From: an uncultured Synergistales bacterium
GTDB taxonomy: Bacteria > Synergistota > Synergistia > Synergistales > Aminobacteriaceae
NCBI GenBank assembly: GCA_905233725.1
Contig: CAJOEM010000003.1
Location: 1 to 64,000, forward strand
Direction: 5' to 3'
Length of the DNA stretch: 64,000 nt
Shown in pieces: positions 57,109 through 64,000 of this stretch (its first letter is position 1; each line of letters opens with the position of its first letter). Both the position numbers and the translations under genes were made by a program. The notes under the pieces were generated by a model. It was not told the origin of the DNA, did no database searches, and saw nothing but the letters and a program-made list of their open reading frames with translations.

Positions 57109-58684
57109 ATCTTTGCAAATCAAGAACATCGGCGGCATATCCGACGCGAAAATAAATTTTTATCCCGGATTAAACGTCATCACAGGCGAATCCGGCTCGG
57201 GAAAAAGCAGCATTATACGTTCTCTCGAATTAATCGCAGCATCACGCGCATACAACAAATTCATTCGTGCGGGTGAAGCTCGTGGCGAAGTCTGCGCGGA
57301 ATTCTACAACGGCTTAAAAATTTCACGCAGCGTCTCAAGTTCAGGTCGCTCAAAATCACGAATCAATTCTGACACAGTGCCGGCTTCAAAAGCATCAGAT
57401 TTGATAAACTCACTCATGAAAATTCAGAGCCAGTTTGCGAATCTGGACCTGCTGAATCAAGACAAGCAACTCGAATTGCTGGACTCATGTCTGCCAGAGA
57501 ATATCAAGAGCGAATTAATCCCGGAATTTCAGAAAACTTTCGAACTCGCAAAACAATCTAACCTGAATTTGCGCGCGATGAAAAAACTACGCTCCGAAAC
57601 TGAGAAAACTTACGGAAATTACCGCGAAATTTTCCAGCTCATGAATCTCGCACAGCCTGAGCAGAATTTGCAGACATCGCTCGAAAATGCGCTATCCGAC
57701 ACTTCACACAAAATCTCCGCACTCGAAAAAGCGATTCTCAATCTAAATATCCTGACTGGCGGTCTATCCGGCGAGGGATTGCTCGAAAACGTGCGCTCTG
57801 CATTCGAAAATATTGCTGCTTCACTCACAGCCGAAAATCGCAAAATCGCAAGTCATTCACTCGACAATCTCGACAAAATCCTCAGAACGCTCAACATATC
57901 GCACGAACAAATCCAAGCCGAACAGATAAAACGCGACAAAATCGAATCACGCCTCGGGGCACTGCGAAAGCTCAAGCGCATCACGAATATCTCAGACGAA
58001 AGCGAACTCATAAAATTCTGCTCAGAAATGCGCGAAAAGCTCAAATGGCTCGAAAACAGCGAACAGGACTCCGAGAAATTATCCAGCGAAACTTTCGAGT
58101 TAAGACGCGAGGCAAATATTCTTGCTCTGGAATTGCGTCATGCCCGGCAAATTTGCGCCTCAGAATTATCCGAACGTGTGAATAATATTCTCGCAAGTCT
58201 TGGAATGCAGGATATAAAATTCGCGATCAAGTTCCAGCCGCTGCCAAAATTACGCAGCACCGGTGCGGACGAAATCGAGTTCGTATTATCCGAGGGATTG
58301 CGTTCAGGTCGTGCGGAAAAAATCGCGTCCGGCGGTGAACTCAGCAGATTATTACTCGCGCTGCAAATCTCGCTTCCGGAACGTTGGCTCACACCCGTGA
58401 TAATCTTCGACGAGGTTGAAGCTGGCTTAGGTGGACGTGCGGCTGTCTTAACCGGAATGCAGCTGAAGAATCTCTCGAAAAAATGCCAGGTCATTCTCGT
58501 AACTCACGAGGCATCAATCGCGGCTCTCGGTGAAAAGCATATTCTCGTATGTCGCGAAAATTCCGAAACATTCACACGTGAAATTTCCGGTGAAGAACGA
58601 GTTCAGGAAATTGCACGAATGCTCTCAGGTCAGCCGGATATAACACAGGCTCTCGAACACGCAAGAATCTTGCTAAAATCATAA
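57101..58684 (+). CDS. recN: DNA repair protein RecN
   Basis: RecN is an SMC-like ATPase acting at double-strand breaks. It has 527 residues: N-terminal ATPase half (GLNVITGESGSGKSSIIRSL), a coiled-coil middle (about 150-370), and the C-terminal half with signature ASGGELSRLLLAL and Walker B VIIFDEVEAGLGG. The coil is a little shorter than in E. coli RecN (553). It lies between nadK and the AddA-like gene. Confidence 0.93.
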   Translation: MLKSLQIKNIGGISDAKINFYPGLNVITGESGSGKSSIIRSLELIAASRAYNKFIRAGEARGEVCAEFYNGLKISRSVSSSGRSKSRINSDTVPASKASDLINSLMKIQSQFANLDLLNQDKQLELLDSCLPENIKSELIPEFQKTFELAKQSNLNLRAMKKLRSETEKTYGNYREIFQLMNLAQPEQNLQTSLENALSDTSHKISALEKAILNLNILTGGLSGEGLLENVRSAFENIAASLTAENRKIASHSLDNLDKILRTLNISHEQIQAEQIKRDKIESRLGALRKLKRITNISDESELIKFCSEMREKLKWLENSEQDSEKLSSETFELRREANILALELRHARQICASELSERVNNILASLGMQDIKFAIKFQPLPKLRSTGADEIEFVLSEGLRSGRAEKIASGGELSRLLLALQISLPERWLTPVIIFDEVEAGLGGRAAVLTGMQLKNLSKKCQVILVTHEASIAALGEKHILVCRENSETFTREISGEERVQEIARMLSGQPDITQALEHARILLKS

Positions 58685-58686
58685 TC

Positions 58687-61600
58687 ATGCCAAACGCAAA
58701 TATAAATCAACAAATCGCAATTCAATCACGCGCAAATCGCATCACAGTAGACGCATCAGCCGGAACTGGAAAAACCTGGGTATTATCACAGCGTTATTTC
58801 TCGATCTTGCTTCAGGACGAACTCACGCCGAATGACATATTAACGCTGACATTCACTCAGGCAGCAGCAAACGACATGAAAAAACGAATCCAGAATCGCT
58901 TTCCTGATTCAAAATCCGAAATCTCAGCTTCACTCGCACAATCCTGGATCTCAACAATTCATGCGTTCGCGTCACGATTGCTCAAACAGTCCGGGCTTTC
59001 TCTTGACTTAGACCCAACTGCATCTGTAATTTCTCCGCGTCAACAGTCAGATTTCTGGCTGTCAATCAGGCTTGCACTCGCGTACTCAAATCTGCATTCA
59101 CTAACAGCTTCTCACGAAAAATTTCTAAACGACACGGCAAAATTCCTAGACAGCAATTCAACACTATCCGCAGCAGTCAACAAATGGGGCGCAGAATTTC
59201 TCACGAGGCTTGCTGAAGATTTTTCAGACTTGCATGCTTCACGTGGGCTTTCATGGCGTGAGGTCCTCGCAAATTCCGACGAGCCAAAACTAATCGAACG
59301 CGCAAAAATCCCCGTCACAAAAATTCTCTCGCAACATTGGGAGCAAATTTACTCAAACTGGCAAAACATTCACGACTTGCCAGAGCCGAATCCGAAATCC
59401 AAAGGCTACGAAAACGCTCGCATGTTCAACGAAATTTTAAATCATCACGACGATTTCACGCCAAGAGATTTCTACACGAAACTCACCAGCAAAAATCTCA
59501 GGGCAAGCACAGGCGAACCGTTCAAAAGCTTGAAAGAATTTCTCGGCGTAACATTCGGAGTATGGCGAAGTTCCCAGCCAAAGCGGATCACGAAAATCAC
59601 GCAAAATCTCGACACAAAAATCTTAACTCAGGAACTCGAATTACGCAGCGTCTTGATAAAATTCTGCGCACTGTGTTGGGGAATCTGGGACATTACTAAG
59701 CGTCGTCGCGGAATCATGTCATTCTCAGATATGATCTCTCACGCTTTGCAAGCAATCGAAGAAGGAGCCGTCACGAAAAATTTCGCGCACATTCTTGTCG
59801 ATGAGTTTCAGGACACAGACCCGCTGCAATACCGAATGATTTGCGCACTGGCTGACCAGTCCGAGAACAACAGCTTCTTCGCAGTCGGCGATCCCAAACA
59901 GTCAATCTACAGATTCAGGCACGCTGAACCCGAACTATTCGCTCAAGCAATCGACGCAGCTTCCGAGCGTGTTACTCTCGACGTAAGTTTCAGAACGCGC
60001 CCGTCATTGCTCGAACGCATAAACAGAATTTTCGGCTCAATCTGGAAACACAGTCTGGGAAATTCCGCGGCAATGTCAAAACTCAGCTACAAGCGCATTC
60101 AACCGGCAGAAATTTCACCAGAACGCAACAACGGCACCATGAAAGACTTCGAGACGATCTTTCAGGTAAAATACGACTCAGACTCCGTGAAAAATCTCGC
60201 GCTGAAATTAGCTCAGAAAGTCAGAACCTGTGTCGATAACAAGCTCACAATCTGGGACAAAGATTCGCAAATGATTCGCCCGATTGAATTTGCAGACTTC
60301 GCTGTGTTATGCCGAAGCCGAACTCATTACGAAATTCTGGAGGAAGCTTTTGCCTCGTTCGCAATAAAAACTATTCAGGATCGCAGCACGGGATATTTCG
60401 GACGCGGTGAAGTCAGCGATATTATAAGCATGTTGCGTGCATGTGCAGATTTCAACGACGACGCATCTGTTGCTGGCTGGCTAATGTCGCCATTCTCCGG
60501 CGCAAATGAATCGGACGCGCTGAGAATCCTGAAATTACGCTCACAAGACAGCAATCGAAAAATCATCAGCATTCTCGAACAGGAACTCCCCGAAATTTTT
60601 CACAGGCTCGAACACCTGGCATTAATCGGCGAGATAAAAGGCGCAGCTTCAGTGATAGAAATCTTTGACCGTGATCGATCCTGGCTGACTGATTACAAAT
60701 TCGAGAATCGCTTGCGAATAATCCGTAATTTGCGTCAGGCAATTTCAATCGCGATGAGTTTTCAGGAGGGCGGAGTTTCTGGATTGTCGGCTTGCAGTGA
60801 ATGGCTCGGGCGTGCTATGAGCGGCGGCGTTACTCTCGATGAACCGTCATGGCGCGATAAAAACGAGAACGCTGTCTCATTAATATCTATTCACGGTTCA
60901 AAAGGCCTCGAATATCCAGCCGTCGCAATCTTCGAAACAAAGACAACTCACAGTGAACACTACGACAATCTCAGAGCGTCACGAGAATTGGGCTTGGTCT
61001 TCAGCGATATTCCCGATGAAATGAAACCCGAAATTTTCGATTCAGAATCTGACTTGCAAATCTCAGACTGGGACAAGCTACTCAACGAACAGGGCGAACG
61101 TGAGGAAGACTTGCGCTTATTCTACGTTGCAGCAACACGTGCGCAGGACAGCCTTATATTCTGCTCACTTCTGAAAGAATCCGGTGAAGCCTACGAAAAT
61201 TCCTGGGCGAAAATTCTGTTCGAACACGCAGCTGAATACATGCAAGACTCCGAACCTGAATCCGAATCCAAAATCCAGATTCAAATGCTGGATAAGCCGG
61301 ATAATACTCAGGATTTGCCAAATTTGCAGCGAGTGAATCTTGCGAGAATTAACACACATTTGCGACAGATTTCTGCGACGTCATTTTCACTCTACGAATT
61401 TTGCGGCAATGCCTGGCGTAGAAAATATCTGCAGGGGATCAATCTCACGTGGGAAAGTCCGGAGAAAGATTTTGCGAACGATGACAACTCAGAATTTTTC
61501 GGCGGTGCTGACATTGGCAGCTTGGCTCATTGGGTCTTGTCGAAAATTAATCTCAAGTCAGGCGATCATGAATCCGAAATTGCGAAATTGCTAAACAGTC

Positions 61601-62130
61601 GCGAATCCCTGAATCATTTGCCGGTGAAATTGCGCGGAGTTTGGCGTGATGAAAGCGTGAAGAAAATATTGACAGTTTGGCTGCTGAGATTTTTCGCTAG
61701 TCCTGAAGGCGTGAATTTGCTCAGACACTCCGGGGATCTAAAGCGTGAATCCGCATTCAGAATAGAGCTTGGTAATCTGATTTTGGCGGGCTCGATTGAC
61801 GTGTTGTATCAAGAGCAAGATTTCTACAAATTGCTGGATTACAAGACGACTTTGAGCGATAACGCACCTGATGGATTATACGAATCACAGATGGATTTCT
61901 ACGCTTTTGCATTGAGCCGCTGCGTGAAAAATCCGACTTGCAAAATCAAAACTGGGATCGTATTCTTGCGTGAGGGGAAATATCTTGAGCGTGAATATTC
62001 AGAACGTGACTGTGAAAATATCCGCGAGAGAATCATAATTGCGTCTAAGAATTGCCTGCTTGAAAATCAAAAGCATAATCATAACTGCGAAAAATGTCCG
62101 TTTAGAAAGGGTTGCAAAAATCATGAGTAA
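58687..62130 (+). CDS. AddA/RecB-like helicase-nuclease with Fe-S nuclease domain
   Basis: An 1147-residue SF1 helicase joined to a PD-(D/E)XK nuclease, expected to resect double-strand breaks. Walker A is SAGTGKT (24-30), Walker B is VDEFQD (371-376), then VGDPKQSIYRFRHAEP, and ISIHGSKGLEYPAVAI. The nuclease keeps D1038, D1051 and K1053 (LDYKTT) plus QMDFYAF. C906 (FCGNAWRRKYL) with C1134, C1137 and C1143 (CEKC-x5-C) has the spacing of the 4Fe-4S cluster known from AddB, not AddA. No AddB gene is adjacent. It follows recN by 2 bases. Confidence 0.88.
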   Translation: MPNANINQQIAIQSRANRITVDASAGTGKTWVLSQRYFSILLQDELTPNDILTLTFTQAAANDMKKRIQNRFPDSKSEISASLAQSWISTIHAFASRLLKQSGLSLDLDPTASVISPRQQSDFWLSIRLALAYSNLHSLTASHEKFLNDTAKFLDSNSTLSAAVNKWGAEFLTRLAEDFSDLHASRGLSWREVLANSDEPKLIERAKIPVTKILSQHWEQIYSNWQNIHDLPEPNPKSKGYENARMFNEILNHHDDFTPRDFYTKLTSKNLRASTGEPFKSLKEFLGVTFGVWRSSQPKRITKITQNLDTKILTQELELRSVLIKFCALCWGIWDITKRRRGIMSFSDMISHALQAIEEGAVTKNFAHILVDEFQDTDPLQYRMICALADQSENNSFFAVGDPKQSIYRFRHAEPELFAQAIDAASERVTLDVSFRTRPSLLERINRIFGSIWKHSLGNSAAMSKLSYKRIQPAEISPERNNGTMKDFETIFQVKYDSDSVKNLALKLAQKVRTCVDNKLTIWDKDSQMIRPIEFADFAVLCRSRTHYEILEEAFASFAIKTIQDRSTGYFGRGEVSDIISMLRACADFNDDASVAGWLMSPFSGANESDALRILKLRSQDSNRKIISILEQELPEIFHRLEHLALIGEIKGAASVIEIFDRDRSWLTDYKFENRLRIIRNLRQAISIAMSFQEGGVSGLSACSEWLGRAMSGGVTLDEPSWRDKNENAVSLISIHGSKGLEYPAVAIFETKTTHSEHYDNLRASRELGLVFSDIPDEMKPEIFDSESDLQISDWDKLLNEQGEREEDLRLFYVAATRAQDSLIFCSLLKESGEAYENSWAKILFEHAAEYMQDSEPESESKIQIQMLDKPDNTQDLPNLQRVNLARINTHLRQISATSFSLYEFCGNAWRRKYLQGINLTWESPEKDFANDDNSEFFGGADIGSLAHWVLSKINLKSGDHESEIAKLLNSRESLNHLPVKLRGVWRDESVKKILTVWLLRFFASPEGVNLLRHSGDLKRESAFRIELGNLILAGSIDVLYQEQDFYKLLDYKTTLSDNAPDGLYESQMDFYAFALSRCVKNPTCKIKTGIVFLREGKYLEREYSERDCENIRERIIIASKNCLLENQKHNHNCEKCPFRKGCKNHE

Positions 62131-62866
62131 TATCACTAATCCAAAAGCCGCAAAGAACAATCAAGAATTTTACTTGACATGCGAACGTTATTACATATTC
62201 GAGTTACTGACGCTTGCTGGCGGAATGATGGGACTTTACACGTACAATATGCGCGGAGGAGTTTTCTGTAACGCTCAGACCGGAAATGTTGCCATGATGT
62301 CTATGGCGTTCGGCAAGGGAAATTTTCGTGAAGCCGGGTATTATTTGATCCCGTTGATTGCGTATATTCTTGGAACAATCGTATCCGAAGTTATGCCGCT
62401 GAAAATTCGCAAATCACACTTCATGCGCTGGGATACTTTGCTGGTCGGTATCGAAGCTACGGTCTTGATCTTAATCGGCTTCATTCCGTTGACGATGCCG
62501 CACCAAATCGTGCAGGTCATGATAAATTTTCTGTGTTCGATGCAGTTCAACACGTTCAGACAAGCCGAGGGAATCCCAATGGCTACAACTTTCATAACGA
62601 ATCACGTTCGGCAAATCGGCGTGAATATCGCGTCCGTAATCCGGGATCACGAAAACTCAAGCGCAAAACAGAAATTACGCAAACACTCGCAATTACTAAT
62701 CACGTTCTTTACCGGTGGAGCAATCATGACGTTCATGAGCAAATTTTTACAAGAACGCGCAATCTGGTTAGCTGTGTTGCCGCTGGTTATCTCGTTCGTA
62801 TTTTTGCTGCACGCTGACCTTGTGAACGAGAAAAGCAAACTAGACGTCAAGCCGCACGGTCATTAA
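62123..62866 (+). CDS. YoaK/DUF1275 family membrane protein
   Basis: A 247-residue inner-membrane protein with six or seven helices. Family marks are GGMMGLYTYNMRGGVFCNAQ, QTGNVAMMSMAFGKG and NFLCSMQFNTFRQAEG with a TTFITNHVRQIG segment. The function of the family is unknown. The ATG at 62123 follows AAAGGG and overlaps the helicase end by 8 bases. The last 166 bases or so were duplicated just downstream. Confidence 0.88.
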   Translation: MSNITNPKAAKNNQEFYLTCERYYIFELLTLAGGMMGLYTYNMRGGVFCNAQTGNVAMMSMAFGKGNFREAGYYLIPLIAYILGTIVSEVMPLKIRKSHFMRWDTLLVGIEATVLILIGFIPLTMPHQIVQVMINFLCSMQFNTFRQAEGIPMATTFITNHVRQIGVNIASVIRDHENSSAKQKLRKHSQLLITFFTGGAIMTFMSKFLQERAIWLAVLPLVISFVFLLHADLVNEKSKLDVKPHGH

Positions 62867-63030
62867 CACTCGCAATTACTAATCACATCGCATTCTTTAT
62901 CGGCAATCATGACGTTCATGAGCAAATTTTTACAGGAACGCGCAATCTGGATAGCTGTGTTGCCACTGATTATCTCGTTCGTATTTTTGCTGCACGCTGA
63001 CCTTGTGAACGAGAAAAGCAAACTAGACGT
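62682..63030. repeat. 166-bp tandem duplication of the yoaK 3' end
   Basis: Bases 62682-62847 and 62865-63030 are direct copies 183 bases apart, separated by 17 bases. They share long identical runs (for example ATCATGACGTTCATGAGC and the stretch ending AAACTAGACGT), with changes concentrated near 62704-62725. The second copy is read on the minus strand as the end of the prepilin peptidase gene. Confidence 0.92.
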
Positions 63031-63786
63031 TACGTCGCCGTACAAAAATGCAACGTAGCAGCCAACGCTCAAAAACGGAACTAACGGCACGGATTCTTTT
63101 TTCCCCCAGTGAATTTTGCCGATTAAAAGCAATATCAAAACGCAAATTCCGCCGAACATGATCCCGATATAAAACGCAAGTATCGCAAGTTTCCAGCCGA
63201 GCAACGCTCCCATGCCAGACATGAACGTCGCATCTCCCCAGCCCATGCCGCCACGCGAGAGAATTATTATCAGCGCGAAAATTCCGAAGCCAAACAACGC
63301 TCCAAAAAATCCATCAAGTATCGCGTCAAATCCCCAGTAAATTCTCAGCAGCAATCCCAGAATAACGAACGATAACGTGTACGCATCAAAAATTTCTCCG
63401 GTCTCAATATCCGTCAGAGAGTTAATCATGATCCCGCAAATTCCCACGCACGCCAGCAAAGTCTCGAACGATAATCCGTGCCTGAAAATTATTGATGCAA
63501 AAGCAATTCCTGTTATCAACTCGACGAGCAAATATCTCACTGAAATTCTCGCTCCACAGTTCTTGCACCTGCCGCGCAAACACAGCCAAGACAAAATCGG
63601 TATTAATTCCCAAAATCCCAGCTCATGCTTGCAAGTCTCACAAATCGAACGCTCACGTCCCCACCATGGACGCCCCTCGATGCTACGATGCGCAACAACG
63701 TTCAAGAACGAGCCGAAACTCGCTCCCAAAATCGCAAATATCACTACACAAAATTCACGCTCAAACTCGAACTCAAATCCCATCAT
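62863..63786 (-). CDS. Prepilin peptidase with a C-terminus replaced by duplicated DNA
   Basis: This A24 peptidase/methylase trims prepilin-like leader peptides. Residues 1-252 are normal: membrane start FAILGASFGSFLNVVAHR, a zinc motif of two Cys pairs (CETC and CKNC), the first catalytic Asp in NSLTDIETGEIF and the second in GGMGWGDATFM, and about seven helices. Residues 253-307 (TSSLLFSFTR...) are the antisense reading of the duplicated yoaK end; residue 253 is the exact duplication border. Its stop overlaps the yoaK stop (TTAA). The enzyme may still work, since normal homologues end near residue 250. It overlaps the next gene upstream by 4 bases. Confidence 0.87.
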   Translation of the reverse strand: MMGFEFEFEREFCVVIFAILGASFGSFLNVVAHRSIEGRPWWGRERSICETCKHELGFWELIPILSWLCLRGRCKNCGARISVRYLLVELITGIAFASIIFRHGLSFETLLACVGICGIMINSLTDIETGEIFDAYTLSFVILGLLLRIYWGFDAILDGFFGALFGFGIFALIIILSRGGMGWGDATFMSGMGALLGWKLAILAFYIGIMFGGICVLILLLIGKIHWGKKESVPLVPFLSVGCYVAFLYGDVTSSLLFSFTRSACSKNTNEIISGNTAIQIARSCKNLLMNVMIADKECDVISNCEC

Positions 63787-64000
63787 CTATAACGCCTGCG
63801 AGACTCGTAATCCCGCGCATAAATTTTCCCACCGTATGTCCTCAACTGGTTTTTCTCTTTCAATCTGTCTACTTCTCTCTGGAATTCCTCCGCCTGTTGT
63901 TTACGTGCTTCAGCTGAACTCGTGTAGGTCTGAATGTCACGCTCAAGCCAGCCAATCTCGACCAAAATCTGCACATCATACGAATTCAGGTCACAATCAT
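63783..64000 (-). CDS. C-terminal part of a hypothetical coiled-coil protein (cut by window edge)
   Basis: The frame is open to the right edge (reading ...DCDLNSYDVQILVEIGW), so the start lies outside. The visible 72 residues form a charged helix (SAEARKQQAEEFQREVDRLK) and end in an Arg/Tyr-rich tail. It overlaps the prepilin peptidase start by 4 bases. I do not recognise it; the context may suggest a link to type IV pili or secretion. Confidence 0.6.
   Translation of the reverse strand, partial: DCDLNSYDVQILVEIGWLERDIQTYTSSAEARKQQAEEFQREVDRLKEKNQLRTYGGKIYARDYESRRRYR

Noticed and set aside
62867..63060. A second small membrane-protein gene on the plus strand downstream of yoaK
   Set aside because: It is the duplicated 3' fragment of yoaK without start or ribosome site, and it is read on the other strand by the prepilin peptidase.

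Overview
The window comes from a diderm, flagellated bacterium of moderate G+C content, most probably a member of the Synergistota. The most specific clue is a degraded reading frame near the left end. It still encodes a C-terminal tail (Gly-Cys, hydrophobic stretch, Arg-Lys-Arg) of the kind found in Synergist-CTERM surface proteins. An FtsEX/EnvC module, an exported C-terminal protease, flagellar chaperones (FliS, FlgN-like), AGCS and DAACS cation symporters and a TctC-type binding protein fit this. Negativicutes cannot be fully excluded. TTG starts are common.

Layout. 1-1.9 kb: a decayed surface-protein locus. 1.9-4.5 kb: mtaD-ahcY (recycling of S-adenosylhomocysteine). 4.6-5.8 kb: an M20 peptidase. 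18.7-5.8 kb (minus strand): a tightly packed series flavodoxin-hisZ-hisG-hisD-giant helicase/nuclease-yhcH-tadA-recJ-rel. 18.8-23.6 kb: thiT, a DAACS symporter, thrS, a small unknown gene and rpsT. 23.6-24.8 kb: tRNA-Leu(CAA), a DJ-1 family gene, a roughly 180-bp IS200/IS605-derived mini-element with a possible omega-RNA, and tRNA-Arg(CCU). 24.8-29.7 kb: an M48 protease, flgN-like, fliS, a repetitive tail-anchored coiled-coil gene and gyrB. 29.8-35.3 kb: an AGCS symporter, speH, an unusual TctC-CitMHS fusion transporter and a DUF533 gene. 35.4-42 kb: rpsA-ispH-miaA, divergent from ileS. 55.6-42.1 kb (minus strand): a long, nearly gapless series yhaM-rluA-yibE/F-gppA-unknown-ftsE-ftsX-two envC-like genes-ctpA-purA-rimI-like-unknown-gpx-trxA. 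55.7-62.9 kb: dcd-nadK-recN-AddA-like helicase/nuclease-yoaK. 62.9-64 kb: a prepilin peptidase whose 3' end was altered by a local duplication, then a gene cut by the window edge.

Most of the window is conserved housekeeping DNA. The parts that deserve attention are: (i) the fusion of a periplasmic TctC/BUG binding protein to a CitMHS carrier; (ii) the mini-element that keeps IS200/IS605-like ends and a TnpB 3' end/omega-RNA-like segment behind its own promoter, with no tnpA or tnpB; (iii) a 1488-residue protein joining a RecQ-like module without its ATPase motifs, a complete UvrD-type helicase and an Fe-S PD-(D/E)XK nuclease; and (iv) a 166-bp duplication that rewrote the C-terminus of the prepilin peptidase. 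No CRISPR array, rRNA, integrase or intact transposase was seen.
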